DNA of 64,000 nt. Source: Pseudomonas rubra. GTDB taxonomy: Bacteria > Pseudomonadota > Gammaproteobacteria > Pseudomonadales > Pseudomonadaceae. The stretch spans positions 30,264 to 94,263 of the forward strand of contig NZ_JAMDGZ010000032.1 in NCBI RefSeq assembly GCF_028656935.1. The letters run 5' to 3'. The position numbers and the translations under genes were made by a program. The notes under the pieces are model-generated. The model had not been told where the DNA came from, did not search any database, and was given only the letters and a program-made list of their open reading frames with translations. Shown one piece after another: positions 34,643 to 43,744 of this stretch; the first letter of the stretch is position 1, and every line of letters starts with the position of its first letter.

Positions 34643-35740
34643 TTACGACAGGCTGGACACGTAGTCTTCGAACCCGAACTCGCGAACCACCTCGACACTA
34701 CCGTCGAGTTGTTTCACTACGATGGACGGCATTTTCAGGCCGTTGAACCAGTTTTTCTTGACCATGGTGTAACCCGCTGCGTCAACAAACGACAGCCGAT
34801 CGCCGATGGCCAGCGGACGATCGAATGGGTATTCGCCGAAAATATCGCCGGCCAGGCAAGATTTTCCGCAGATCATGTAGGTGTGTTCGCCCTCGCTTGG
34901 CGCAAGCTTGGCGTTGAGGCGGTAGATCAGCAGGTCAAGCATGTGCGCTTCGATCGAGCTGTCGACCACGGCCAGGTGCTTGCCGTTGTAGAGGGTGTCG
35001 AGCACGGTCACTTCCAGCGACGCGCTCTGGGTGATCGCCGCTTCGCCCGGCTCCAGGTAAACCTGCACGCCATACTTCTCGGAGAATGCCTTGAGGCGCG
35101 CGCAGAAAGCGTCCACGGCGTAGTCTTCACCGGTGAAATGGATGCCGCCACCGAGGCTGACCCACTCGACCTTGTGCAGCAGGTGGCCGAAGCGCTCTTC
35201 GATGGTGCACAACATCTGGTCGAACAGGCCGAAGTCGCCGTTCTCGCAGTTGTTGTGGAACATGAAGCCGGAGATCATCTCGATGACTTCTTCAACTTTC
35301 ACCGGGTCCCACTCGCCCAGGCGGCTGAACGGGCGCGCCGGGTCGGCCAGCAGGTAGTCGGAGCTGCTCACCTGCGGGTTGACACGCAGGCCGCGGACCT
35401 TGCCTTCAGACGCTTGGGCGAAGCGCTGCATCTGGCCGATGGAGTTGAAGATGATCTTGTCGCAATTGTCGAGCATCTCTTCGACTTCATCGTCGGCCCA
35501 GGCCACGCTGTAGGCGTGGGCTTCGCCGGCGAACTTCTGGCGGCCAAGCTTGAGCTCGTATAGCGAGGACGAGGTGGTGCCGTCCATGTACTGCTGCATC
35601 AGGTCGAACACCGACCAGGTGGCAAAGCACTTGAGTGCCAGCAGGGCCTTGGCCCCGGACTGTTCGCGCACGTAGGCGATCTTCTGCATGTTGTGCAGCA
35701 GCTTGGTTTTGTCGATGAGGTAGTACGGCGTTTTGATCAT
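34643..35740 (-). CDS. nspC: Carboxynorspermidine decarboxylase NspC
   Basis: A 365-aa PLP-dependent decarboxylase of the alanine-racemase fold type III. The PLP lysine lies in ALLALKCFATWSVFD (about residue 35). The catalytic cysteine region GKSCLAGDIFGEYPFD and the phosphate-binding VSLGGGIHFTG are present. It removes CO2 from carboxynorspermidine or carboxyspermidine to give norspermidine or spermidine. ATG 35740 is the family start (MIKTPYYLID); the 14 extra codons upstream are not conserved-looking. First gene of the operon. Confidence 0.93.
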   Translation of the reverse strand: MIKTPYYLIDKTKLLHNMQKIAYVREQSGAKALLALKCFATWSVFDLMQQYMDGTTSSSLYELKLGRQKFAGEAHAYSVAWADDEVEEMLDNCDKIIFNSIGQMQRFAQASEGKVRGLRVNPQVSSSDYLLADPARPFSRLGEWDPVKVEEVIEMISGFMFHNNCENGDFGLFDQMLCTIEERFGHLLHKVEWVSLGGGIHFTGEDYAVDAFCARLKAFSEKYGVQVYLEPGEAAITQSASLEVTVLDTLYNGKHLAVVDSSIEAHMLDLLIYRLNAKLAPSEGEHTYMICGKSCLAGDIFGEYPFDRPLAIGDRLSFVDAAGYTMVKKNWFNGLKMPSIVVKQLDGSVEVVREFGFEDYVSSLS

Positions 35741-35840
35741 TTCGAGGCCCCCGGCCAGGCCGGCCAAAAAAAGGACACGCATTGTGCCCTCCCTTGCCCC
35801 AAGTCGAAAGAGCGAAAAGCGCTTTTCCCTCAGTCAGTGG

Positions 35841-36194
35841 TCACTTTGCCGTCAAACCACCCGGTTTTGCTGGGTTAGTCGCGCAGTCTTGGGCAAACAC
35901 CGGGCGAAAGAACGAACGCTCGTAACTGAGAATGCAGCGGGTGTCCTGGGCGTACTGGAAGGCGGCCAGGCACTCGGGGTCGTTCATCGAGTCCTGGCGA
36001 TAGCGTTCGTACTCGGCAAGGCTGGGGAAGCTGAACATCGCCAGGGCGATATTGTTGGCGCCTTCGGACGGCAGAAAGTAGCCGTGGTGCTGGCCGCCGA
36101 AGCGCTCCACCAGCGGGATCCAGAGTTTGCCGTAATACTCGAACTCGGCGAGTTTGCAGGGGTCCAGGACGTAGCGCAGGTAGCAAGTGATCAT
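35841..36194 (-). CDS. NIPSNAP family protein
   Basis: A 117-aa protein with the NIPSNAP dimeric alpha-beta barrel pattern: MITCYLRYVLDPCKLAEFE, then FGGQHHGYFLPSEGANNIAL and AMFSFPSLAEYERYR. Members may bind small or hydrophobic ligands; the role is unknown. It lies 100 bases upstream of nspC on the same strand and may be part of the same transcript. Confidence 0.85.
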   Translation of the reverse strand: MITCYLRYVLDPCKLAEFEYYGKLWIPLVERFGGQHHGYFLPSEGANNIALAMFSFPSLAEYERYRQDSMNDPECLAAFQYAQDTRCILSYERSFFRPVFAQDCATNPAKPGGLTAK

Positions 36195-36254
36195 CGGTGG
36201 TTCTCGCTCAGGTTGCTCGGCCCCCGAGCATGCACGAATCCTGCAGTACCCGCA

Positions 36255-36914
36255 TCAGTCTTGAGGGCCGCTGATTTCGTCCATGAAGCCTTCAACGAAC
36301 AGCTCCAGGCGCCGGTGCCGCTCGGCCGCCAGGCGTGCGCCCTCCTCGGTCTGAAAGCCCGAGGCCAGCTTCAGCAGCTTGGTGTGGAAGTGTTCGAGGC
36401 TGAATTGACGGTCCTGGTACTCGCGCCCGGCTGCAGTGGGATTACTGAAATCGTACAGGGCAGAGCCCATACGCCCACCAACGTAAAAGCAACGGGCCAC
36501 GCCGACCATGCCGATAGCGTCCAGGCGGTCACTGTCCTGGAGGATTTTTGCTTCCAGGGTTTCAGGCTGCAGGCCGGCAGAAAAACTGTGGGTGGCGACG
36601 GCATGGGCGACGGCGCTGATGCGTTCACCCGCCCAGCCCAGTTCAGCCAGTATCCGCTCGGCCCTTTGCGCAGACAGGGTCGACGCCTTTGCGCGTAACG
36701 GCGAGCTCTTTTCGACCGCGACGCAATCGTGCAGCAGCGCGGCGGCCAAGAGGATGTGCAGATCGCCGCCCTCCTGGGCCTGAATCCGCCGGGCATTGCT
36801 CCAGACCCGATGGATGTGGGCCAGATCGTGTGAGCCATCGCCATTGTCCGCAGGCAAGTGCGGCAACAGAACGTCGGCGAGGTCTTGGCAGGGGTGAAAG
36901 GGCTGGGCTGGCAT
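36255..36914 (-). CDS. HD-domain phosphohydrolase (YedJ-like)
   Basis: A 219-aa HD-superfamily hydrolase. The metal ligands are visible: H in SHDLAHIHRVW, HD in ALLHDCVAVEK, and D in LQDSDRLDAIGM. The motif RCFYVGGRMGSALYD is typical of the YedJ/YpgQ group, which hydrolyse nucleotides in vitro. The start at 36914 is chosen for the family N terminus. It lies downstream of a hypothetical gene on the same strand. Confidence 0.85.
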   Translation of the reverse strand: MPAQPFHPCQDLADVLLPHLPADNGDGSHDLAHIHRVWSNARRIQAQEGGDLHILLAAALLHDCVAVEKSSPLRAKASTLSAQRAERILAELGWAGERISAVAHAVATHSFSAGLQPETLEAKILQDSDRLDAIGMVGVARCFYVGGRMGSALYDFSNPTAAGREYQDRQFSLEHFHTKLLKLASGFQTEEGARLAAERHRRLELFVEGFMDEISGPQD

Positions 36915-36978
36915 CGGCAATGGCGTCTTGAGGCTGGGTATCGAAAATACGCCAGCGGCGCCCGGATTGCGACCGCAT

Positions 36979-37539
36979 TCAGCGACGAAGGGTGGCAGAG
37001 CGCCCATAAACCAGCAACTCGCCACTGGTGGCGATCACCAGGCTCAAACCGGTATAGGAAAAACCGAACGCCCGCACCTCGGTCTCGATCGCCAGGGTAT
37101 GAAACTGCCAGGGCCGGTTATAGCGGGCGCCATGCAGCCACGAGCCCGGCTCGACCAGCAGCAGGTGCTGTTCGGGCCAGGCCAGGGTGATGTTCTCGAC
37201 CACCCAGCCATCGCAGGTACTGATCGGCAGGCTGCCACCCTGGATACCGGCCATGCGGATCACCCGGCCTTGTAGCGGGCCGATACCGCGGGTTTCCAGG
37301 TAATGATCGCTGCCCAGATTGTCGGTACGGTCGCGGGCGATTTTCTCACCGGTACGGCAGTCGACCACACTACGGCCTGAGCTTGAAGCCACCAGCAGTC
37401 GCTCACTGTCGCGGTCAAAGCCGATTTCCAGCAAGCCGGCGATGGTGAAATGCCCGGTCAGTTTCCATGGCACAGGCGCAGGCGCAACCGATTGTTGGCC
37501 AATGGCCTGGCGCAAAGGGTCGAGGTGTCTGCTGGTCAT
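36979..37539 (-). CDS. Hypothetical protein, beta-rich
   Basis: A 186-aa protein without a recognisable domain, signal or membrane helix. It has strand-turn alternation (LLEIGFDRDSERLLVASSSG, LLLVEPGSWLHGARY, FGFSYTGLSLVIATSGELLV) that suggests a small propeller or beta-sandwich. Its ATG overlaps the stop of the GNAT gene by 4 bases, so both are co-translated. Confidence 0.6.
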   Translation of the reverse strand: MTSRHLDPLRQAIGQQSVAPAPVPWKLTGHFTIAGLLEIGFDRDSERLLVASSSGRSVVDCRTGEKIARDRTDNLGSDHYLETRGIGPLQGRVIRMAGIQGGSLPISTCDGWVVENITLAWPEQHLLLVEPGSWLHGARYNRPWQFHTLAIETEVRAFGFSYTGLSLVIATSGELLVYGRSATLRR

Positions 37540-38057
37540 GGCGCCTTCCACTGCTGCTGCGTCAGCCGGTACACACGCACGGGCCGGTCGTGAAACTGCA
37601 CGGTATCAAAGCGATTGAAACCGGCTTTTTGTACCACGCGCAAGGAGGCGACGTTGGCAGGTTCGATGATAGCGATGACGGCAGGCTGCAATTGCTGACT
37701 GAACACATGCTGCAGCACGCCTTTCACCGCTTCGCTCGCGAGCCCCTGACGCCAATAACGCGTAGCCAACCGATAGCCCAGGCCGGGTTCCTCAACGCCT
37801 GCGACCTGCTCGGGGCTGACCCCGCAGAACCCGACCAGCGCGCCGCTGGCCTTCTCCTCCAGGGCCCATTGCCCCATGCCGTAGCTTGCGTAGCACTGCA
37901 CGCACCAGTCGATGAAATCGCCCGTGACCTGCTCGTCGCAGACGCCCCGCAATGAGTACTTCATGACCTCAGGATCGCTGAGGATGGCGGTCAGGGCCGA
38001 CCGGTCCTGGCGCGAGAGTTCACGGACCAGCAAACGTGGGGTTTCGAACAGCGGCAT
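37536..38057 (-). CDS. GNAT family N-acetyltransferase (RimJ/RimL type)
   Basis: A 173-aa acetyltransferase. It begins FETPRLLVRELSRQD, typical of the Acetyltransf_3 group, and has the acetyl-CoA loop RYWRQGLASEAVKGVLQHVF followed by PANVASLRVVQKAGF. Members modify ribosomal protein N termini or small molecules; the substrate here is unknown. AAGGAAAG precedes the ATG. The next gene overlaps its stop. Confidence 0.9.
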   Translation of the reverse strand: MPLFETPRLLVRELSRQDRSALTAILSDPEVMKYSLRGVCDEQVTGDFIDWCVQCYASYGMGQWALEEKASGALVGFCGVSPEQVAGVEEPGLGYRLATRYWRQGLASEAVKGVLQHVFSQQLQPAVIAIIEPANVASLRVVQKAGFNRFDTVQFHDRPVRVYRLTQQQWKAP

Positions 38058-38216
38058 GGGCACTTTCCTTGTACTGATGCAGGCGCAACGCTCTGTGGTG
38101 AAAGCAGTGTCGTTACTACAATTGCTGCCTGCGACTGCCCCGTCAACCTGATTGCCATTGCCGGCCCGACAATATCTGGCATGATCGCCACATCCTGCCA
38201 GATCGCGGAGTCGACC

Positions 38217-39224
38217 TTGCCCACCCCACGCCAGTTCAGCAAGAAATCCAGCACCAGCAACATGCTCAGCCTCAAACACCCCGAAGCTGCCTCGACCACG
38301 GTGTGCCAGGTAGGCTTCCTGTTGCTGGAGAACTTCTCCATGGCCAGTTTCACCGTGGCCATGGACGTGCTGGTAACGGCCAATCTGCTCCAGAGCCAGC
38401 GGTATGCAAGCACGCCGTTCTCCCTGGGCGGCGAGCGCGTGGTCAGTGACCTTGGCCTGGAGATTTATGCCGCGCCTATCGACCGCGCAACCCTGGGCAA
38501 CCTCGATATCCTGATCGTCTGCGGCGGCTTGCGCACCCCGCTCAAGTATCCGCAACTGGACAAGCTGCTGTGTGACGCCGCCGCGCTCGAGCTGGCCCTG
38601 GGCGGGCTGTGGAATGGCGCCTGGTTTCTGGGGCGCGCCGGGGTACTGGAGGGCTACAACTGCACCATCCACCCCGAACAGCGCGCCAGCCTGGCCGAGC
38701 GCAGCCCGCAGTGCACCATCATCCCGGCAAGCTTTGTACTCGACCGTGAGCGCCTGACGGCCGCCAGCCCCAACGGCGCCCTGGAGTTGATGCTAGCGCT
38801 GCTCAAGTTGCAGCACGGCGAAGCGCTGGCCGAGGGTGTCGAAGAGATCCTGGCGTTTTCCAGTGCGCGTTTTCGTCGGGTCGACAGCAGCCAGAAAAAA
38901 ACCATGAGTGCGCCGCTGCGCACCATCGTCGAGCTGATGGAAAGCAACTTGGAAGAAACCCTCAGCCTCGATCAGCTGGCTGCCTACAGTGGCCGTTCGC
39001 GACGGCAGATCGACCGCCTGTTTCAGGCCCAGCTCGGCACCTCGCCGAGCCGCTATTACATGGAGCTGCGCATCACCAAGAGCCGGCGTCTGTTGCAGTA
39101 CTCCGACCTGCCGTTGATGGATGTGGCAATTGCTTGCGGTTTTGTCTCGGTCTCGCACTTCAGCAAATGCTATTGCGCCTACTTTGGCTATCCGCCTTCG
39201 CGCGAGCAGCGGCTGGGCGAGTAA
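38217..39224 (+). CDS. GlxA-family AraC transcriptional regulator
   Basis: A 335-aa regulator. The N-terminal DJ-1/PfpI-like domain (VGFLLLENFSMASFTVAMDV, then LDILIVCGG and LGGLWNGAWFLGRAGVL) binds an unknown ligand. The C-terminal AraC domain has SLDQLAAYSGRSRRQIDRLF and PLMDVAIACGFVSVSHFSKCY. Pseudomonas relatives control carnitine, glycine-betaine or arginine catabolism. I chose TTG 38217 because GGAG sits six bases upstream; ATG 38181 (12 codons longer) and ATG 38262 are alternatives. The 3' end overlaps the convergent EamA gene by 37 bases. Confidence 0.85.
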   Translation: MPTPRQFSKKSSTSNMLSLKHPEAASTTVCQVGFLLLENFSMASFTVAMDVLVTANLLQSQRYASTPFSLGGERVVSDLGLEIYAAPIDRATLGNLDILIVCGGLRTPLKYPQLDKLLCDAAALELALGGLWNGAWFLGRAGVLEGYNCTIHPEQRASLAERSPQCTIIPASFVLDRERLTAASPNGALELMLALLKLQHGEALAEGVEEILAFSSARFRRVDSSQKKTMSAPLRTIVELMESNLEETLSLDQLAAYSGRSRRQIDRLFQAQLGTSPSRYYMELRITKSRRLLQYSDLPLMDVAIACGFVSVSHFSKCYCAYFGYPPSREQRLGE

Positions 39225-40117
39225 CTGCGGCGGTTGCCGTTGAGGCTCAAACCGCCCTCCACCACCAGCACCAGCACTGCCAGCCAGATCGCCAGGTAGG
39301 TCGGCCACTGCGCCGGGGCGATGCTGTCGCCCAGCAGCACCGCAGCGACCACCAGCAGTACCGGCTCGACATAGATCAGCAAGCCGAACAGGGTCAGGTT
39401 CAGCCGCGGCGCCGACAACGCCTGCAAACCCAGGGCCGCAGCACTGATCGCGCCCAGGCCGAGCACCAGCCAGGGCAGGTTCGAGGCCAGCCCGCCCACG
39501 CCAAGCAGCACCCCGCCCTTGAACACGAAGTACAAGCTCACCGGCAGGCTCAGGCTCATGTCAAACCACAGCCCACCCATGTTGTTGGTGTCGGTGACTC
39601 GGCGCAGCCAGAAGTACAGCGGGTAGCCCAGGGACACCACCAGCACCGGCCAGGAGATCGCCTTGGCGATGGCGATCTGGTTGATGATACCCAGCGCCGC
39701 CAGCGCGCAGGCCAGCAGTTGCAGGCGGCTAATCGAATCCTTGAACGCCAGGCGGCCGACAATCACCATCACCAGCGGCATCAGGAAGTAACCCAGCGAC
39801 ACATCCAGGCCATAGCCGTTGATTGGTGCCCACATGAACAGCCATAGCTGCACGCCGAGCAACGCCGCCGAGACCAGACGAATCGCCCAAAACCCGCGCT
39901 CCTCGAACAACCGCTGGAAGATCCGCCGCACCTGCGGCCAGTGCCCGCTGGCAATCACCATCAGGGTCAGGCAGGGCACGGTCAGCAGGATCCGCCAGCC
40001 ATAAATCTCGGCGCCATCCAAGGGCGCGAGCAGGCTGGTGTAGGCGTACATCACCGCGAACAGCACCGAGGCAAGGACATTGAGCACTACGCCCAACGTG
40101 GAATTATGCGCGGTCAT
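39188..40117 (-). CDS. EamA family transporter (RarD type)
   Basis: A 309-aa inner-membrane protein with about ten helices, arranged as two EamA repeats. It begins with LNVLASVLFAVMYAYTSLL, then has GWRILLTVPCLTLMV and the second repeat GLQALSAPRLNLTLFGLLIYVEPVLL. RarD-like members are drug/metabolite exporters of unknown substrate. ATG 40117 follows AAGGTATT; the longer frame to 40141 has no support. The divergent Lrp-type regulator at 40218 may control it. Confidence 0.85.
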   Translation of the reverse strand: MTAHNSTLGVVLNVLASVLFAVMYAYTSLLAPLDGAEIYGWRILLTVPCLTLMVIASGHWPQVRRIFQRLFEERGFWAIRLVSAALLGVQLWLFMWAPINGYGLDVSLGYFLMPLVMVIVGRLAFKDSISRLQLLACALAALGIINQIAIAKAISWPVLVVSLGYPLYFWLRRVTDTNNMGGLWFDMSLSLPVSLYFVFKGGVLLGVGGLASNLPWLVLGLGAISAAALGLQALSAPRLNLTLFGLLIYVEPVLLVVAAVLLGDSIAPAQWPTYLAIWLAVLVLVVEGGLSLNGNRRSYSPSRCSREGG

Positions 40118-40217
40118 GGGAAATACCTTAATCAGGGTCAACAGAGGGTGATAATTTATTCCGCAGCCGCTGATAAGTGCCCTCGTTTTTACCGCTCACG
40201 ATGAGAAATTTTTGCAT

Positions 40218-40688
40218 ATGGACCTGGATGAATTCGACCTTGCCCTGCTCGCCGCCTTGCAGCGAGACAACAGCCAGCCCCTGCGCGAGCTGGCCGAACA
40301 GGTGCATTTATCCACCGCCTCGGTGCAGCGGCGGATTCAGCGCTTGAAAAAGACCGGAGTGATTCAGGCCAATACGGCGGTCATCAACCCGGACAAAGTC
40401 GGCCAGGTGATTACCCTGATGGTCGAGGTGCATGCCGACCGCACCCAGTCGGCGGACCTTGAGGTAATGAAGCGCGCCTTTTCCGGGCCGGAAATTCAGC
40501 AGTGCTACTACGTCACGGGCGATGCCGATTTTTTGCTGGTGCTCACCGTGGCCAGCATGACCGTGTTCCAGGACATCGCCCAGCGGCTGTTTCACGATAA
40601 CCCTAATGTGAAATGGTTCCGGACCATTGTGGTGCTGGATCGGGTCAAGACGACGCTGCAGGTGCCGCTCACCCACAGTGAACGCTGA
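40218..40688 (+). CDS. Lrp/AsnC family transcriptional regulator
   Basis: A 156-aa regulator with an N-terminal helix-turn-helix (LRELAEQVHLSTASVQRRIQRL) and a C-terminal RAM amino-acid-sensing domain (VGQVITLMVEVHAD, then CYYVTGDADFLLVL). It probably binds an amino acid and forms an octamer. It is divergent from the EamA exporter gene, a common pairing in which Lrp proteins control amino-acid export. The ATG at 40212 two codons upstream is also possible. Confidence 0.88.
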   Translation: MDLDEFDLALLAALQRDNSQPLRELAEQVHLSTASVQRRIQRLKKTGVIQANTAVINPDKVGQVITLMVEVHADRTQSADLEVMKRAFSGPEIQQCYYVTGDADFLLVLTVASMTVFQDIAQRLFHDNPNVKWFRTIVVLDRVKTTLQVPLTHSER

Positions 40689-40693
40689 ACATG

Positions 40694-40732
40694 CAGGAGC
40701 GAATTCATTCGCGGATAAATCCGCTCCCACCA
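40694..40732. repeat. REP-like palindrome, divergent type
   Basis: GGAGCGAATTCATTCGCGGATAA runs into ATCCGCTCCCAC, an imperfect palindrome distinct from the two main REP types in the window. It lies between convergent genes and may end both transcripts. Confidence 0.65.
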
Positions 40733-40737
40733 GCGCT

Positions 40738-41214
40738 CTATCCAGCAGATTTGGTCAAAGCGTCCAACGCCGCCGTCAGTTCCTCGGCACTGGCATACTC
40801 CTTCTGCGCCACCACCTTGCCCTGTTCCAGCTCGATCCACAGCACCTTGTCCTCAGCCCCCGGATACCGCGCAACCACCTTGCCGTCACGGTCCAGCACC
40901 ACCCGGTAGCTGTAATCGCGCATGGCCGGAATCGCGAACAGTTTGCTGATCAGCGCCGGCATGCGCTGGATATCAGCGACGAACACCGCATCACGCGCCT
41001 CCAGGTAGCCTTTGGGCTGCTCGCCCACTGCGGCGCTGACCAGCTTGGCGCCGTCCATGTTGCGCGCCACCAGCAGCACACGGGTCTGCTCGTTGAGGCT
41101 GTAGGCCTGGTCGTGCTGGTCGAGCAAGGTAAACGGCGCCAGGCGTTCGCCGACTTCGGCGGCGCTGGCCAGCAGCGGCATCAGGCTCATTAACAGGGCA
41201 ATGGCATATTTCAC
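40738..41214 (-). CDS. Exported thioredoxin-fold-like protein
   Basis: A 158-aa protein with a signal peptide (YAIALLMSLMPLLASA). The mature part, with LAPFTLLDQHDQAYSLNEQTR, then VVLDRDGKVVARYPGAED, looks like a thioredoxin/peroxiredoxin-type fold but has no CxxC and no cysteine in the mature chain. Pseudomonas homologues carry the database label FAD/FMN-containing dehydrogenase, which is not supported by any flavin motif here. Likely periplasmic; function unknown. Confidence 0.7.
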   Translation of the reverse strand: MKYAIALLMSLMPLLASAAEVGERLAPFTLLDQHDQAYSLNEQTRVLLVARNMDGAKLVSAAVGEQPKGYLEARDAVFVADIQRMPALISKLFAIPAMRDYSYRVVLDRDGKVVARYPGAEDKVLWIELEQGKVVAQKEYASAEELTAALDALTKSAG

Positions 41215-41278
41215 AGGTGACCTCGTTGTCAGTGCAGGACTGTTGATCCTAGCGTGGATGACGGAGCTACAGTACCTT

Positions 41279-42049
41279 TTACGCTCGTATCAAGGCAGCC
41301 AAGCGCTGCTCAGTTGCACGTACCAGCGCATCACGATCTGCCAGGGCGTATGCCTCATCAGCCTGATAACTCAGCACTGACGAGCGCACACCAAACTGAA
41401 TCACCAGCACATCACGCTCAAGCCTGCTGCGATTGGGCGCGCCTCCATGCAGCACTTCGCAATGGAGTGCCAGACCGGCGCCAACAGGTACATGCGGGCA
41501 CAGGGCGTGTTCAATAGCTGCCTCCTGGCACCGATGCGAGCCTGGCACCACCGCCGTACCAGCATTTTCAGCGGACATTGCCTGCAGCGGTATCAACAGG
41601 CGCAAGGTTCGTTTGTCTCGGCTGGCGAAGTAGCGGTTGTCAGCATCCCGATGCCAGCCAACCGCTGGCCCTGTGCTCTGCGGCTTGCGCGTGAGGTTGC
41701 AGAAATGCAGGACAACCTCTTCGGTTTCACAACCCAGAAGTGCAGCGACGCTGGTCCACACCGATGCAGCACTCAGAACGCTGGTAAAACGCGGCTCAAG
41801 CGTCATCAGGTCACCAATGATAAAGGGCTCGAGCATCCAGTCTTGCCCTTGCACTCCCGGGTTGCGCTCAGGGTGCTGCTGACTGACCGAAGCGATGTTC
41901 ACAGATGCTGCCAGCACCGTTGCTTCACCCGCGCGATGGCGCTCGACCAACTGTTGGGCCAGTTGCTGGAGCAAGGTCTGCAGTTTGACATCGAGCAGGT
42001 CATAAATGACCGCATAGCCGTGCTGGGTGAAGTTTGCGGGTGTGTCCAT
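41279..42049 (-). CDS. Phytanoyl-CoA dioxygenase family protein
   Basis: A 256-aa Fe(II)/2-oxoglutarate-dependent oxygenase. The metal-binding HxD is in GWHRDADNRYF (about 137), the distal histidine in HCEVLHGGAPNRS (about 201), and the 2-oxoglutarate-binding arginine is probably in SRLERDVLVIQF. Bacterial members hydroxylate natural-product or amino-acid substrates. The gene is divergent from a MocR-type regulator, which may control it. Substrate unknown. Confidence 0.85.
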   Translation of the reverse strand: MDTPANFTQHGYAVIYDLLDVKLQTLLQQLAQQLVERHRAGEATVLAASVNIASVSQQHPERNPGVQGQDWMLEPFIIGDLMTLEPRFTSVLSAASVWTSVAALLGCETEEVVLHFCNLTRKPQSTGPAVGWHRDADNRYFASRDKRTLRLLIPLQAMSAENAGTAVVPGSHRCQEAAIEHALCPHVPVGAGLALHCEVLHGGAPNRSRLERDVLVIQFGVRSSVLSYQADEAYALADRDALVRATEQRLAALIRA

Positions 42050-42230
42050 GTAATGTCCTTCCTGGATATCAGCTCAACCGGCGCGCGACTGTTTGGTTTT
42101 ACTGATCATCCCTGTTGGCTACCGGCACCGCAAGTTACAGCCGCAGCTCCGCCAGGGGCGACGAACGACCAGGAACAGGAATAGACTGGCCTGCCAATTC
42201 AGGAAAATTTCATAAGTCACGGCAGACCAC

Positions 42231-43724
42231 ATGACAACCCGCTTCGAGCTTGAAACCCTGAAGATACGTATCAACGACATCGAGTTCGCGGCGCTGGACC
42301 TGCACCAGCGCATCCAGCGGGCCCTGCGCGGGCTGATTCTGGAAGGCGCACTGGCCGGCGGCATCAAGCTGCCCGCCAGCCGCGCGCTTGCCACCTCATT
42401 GGGGGTTGCCCGCGACACTGTCGAGAATGCCTATGTGCAGTTGCAGCGCGATGGCTACATCCTGCGCCGCAAGGGTTCGGGCAGCTATGTGGCGGACCGC
42501 CTTGGCGCAGAATTGCGCGGCACTGCCCAGCGGCGGATCAGGGCCCAGGCACAAAAGCGCGGCAACCCGGAGCCCGGCGAGGGGCTGAGCCTGCGCGGGC
42601 GAACGCTGTTCGACAACGGCGGGGTCAGCGATCAGCAGGCGATCAAGGCCTTCGCCACCGGCCTGCCGGAAACCCGCTCGTTCCCGCTGCAAGTCTGGGA
42701 ACGCCTGCAGCGCCAGGCGCTGAAGGAGCACCGTGGCAACGTCCTGCTGCACGGCGACCCGCAAGGCAGCGAGGCCCTGCGCAAGGCGATCGCCACCTAC
42801 CTGAACCTGGAGCGCGGAGCCAAGGTGGCGCCCGAGCAGGTGCTGGTGCTCAGCAGTACCCGCCAGGCCTTGTTCCTGTGCGCACAGATGCTGGTGGATG
42901 CCGGCAAGCCGATCCTAATGGAGAACCCTGGCTACTTTGGTGCAAAGAAGGCCTTTGAAGCGGCGCAGGCGCGGATCGCACCGATCGATGTCGATGCCCA
43001 CGGCATCCGCACCGACCTGCTGCGCGCCGACCGCAGCGGCGCCAGTTGTCTGTACCTCACCCCTTCCCATCAATACCCGACCGGCGCGACCTTGAGCCTT
43101 GAGCGGCGCCTGGAACTGATCCATTGGGCTGCAGAAAACGGCAAGTGGATCATCGAGGACGACTACGACAGCGAGTTCCACTACGACGGTCTGCCGACCG
43201 CCTGTGTGCAGGGCCTGGACCCAAACCGGCGTACCCTCTACATCGGCACCTTCAGCAAGACCCTGTTCCCTGGCCTGCGCATCGGCTACATGGTGCTGCC
43301 ACCCGAGCTGGTGGCGCCCTTCAGTGCCGCGCGCAGCATCATCGACGGGCACACCCCGCAAACCCTGCAACTGACCCTGGCGCGCTTCATGGGCGACGGT
43401 CACTACAACGCCCATGTGCGTGCCATGCGCAAACTCTACGCCGGGCGCCGGGCGTGCCTGCTCGAAGCGATTGGCACGCATCTGGCGGGCATCGTTACCG
43501 CCCTGCGCCCGCCAGGTGGCCTGCAGATCCCCTGCGTGCTCGAGCCTGGCTGGTCAGAGCAACAGACCCAGCGCCTGGCCGCCCGCGCCGGTATACAGCT
43601 ACCCGGGCTCAGCCGCCTGTATGCGGGCGAGTACAAGCAACAAGGTTGGTTGCTGGGCTATTCCTCGTTGACGACCAGTGAAATCGAAGCGGCGATCCGC
43701 CAGCTGGCCAAGGCCCTGAAGTAA
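42231..43724 (+). CDS. MocR/PdxR family regulator (GntR-aminotransferase fusion)
   Basis: A 497-aa regulator with an N-terminal GntR winged helix (about 20-90: QRALRGLILEGALAGGIKLP, SRALATSLGVARDTVENAY) and a C-terminal aminotransferase-like PLP domain (about 130-497). In the PLP domain LTPSHQYPTGATLS, EDDYDSEFHYDG and the PLP lysine in GTFSKTLFPGLRIGYM are intact. Members such as PdxR and GabR sense PLP or an amino-acid adduct. It is divergent from the phytanoyl dioxygenase gene. The ligand is unknown. Confidence 0.9.
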   Translation: MTTRFELETLKIRINDIEFAALDLHQRIQRALRGLILEGALAGGIKLPASRALATSLGVARDTVENAYVQLQRDGYILRRKGSGSYVADRLGAELRGTAQRRIRAQAQKRGNPEPGEGLSLRGRTLFDNGGVSDQQAIKAFATGLPETRSFPLQVWERLQRQALKEHRGNVLLHGDPQGSEALRKAIATYLNLERGAKVAPEQVLVLSSTRQALFLCAQMLVDAGKPILMENPGYFGAKKAFEAAQARIAPIDVDAHGIRTDLLRADRSGASCLYLTPSHQYPTGATLSLERRLELIHWAAENGKWIIEDDYDSEFHYDGLPTACVQGLDPNRRTLYIGTFSKTLFPGLRIGYMVLPPELVAPFSAARSIIDGHTPQTLQLTLARFMGDGHYNAHVRAMRKLYAGRRACLLEAIGTHLAGIVTALRPPGGLQIPCVLEPGWSEQQTQRLAARAGIQLPGLSRLYAGEYKQQGWLLGYSSLTTSEIEAAIRQLAKALK

Positions 43725-43744
43725 AGCAGGACTGCTACGCAGCC

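Noticed and set aside
33596..35563. 655-residue plus-strand frame opposite the carboxynorspermidine genes
   Set aside because: Antisense shadow; both minus-strand genes show clear family motifs.
40738..41214. FAD/FMN-containing dehydrogenase
   Set aside because: No flavin-binding motif; the exported 158-aa protein looks like a thioredoxin-type fold without cysteines.
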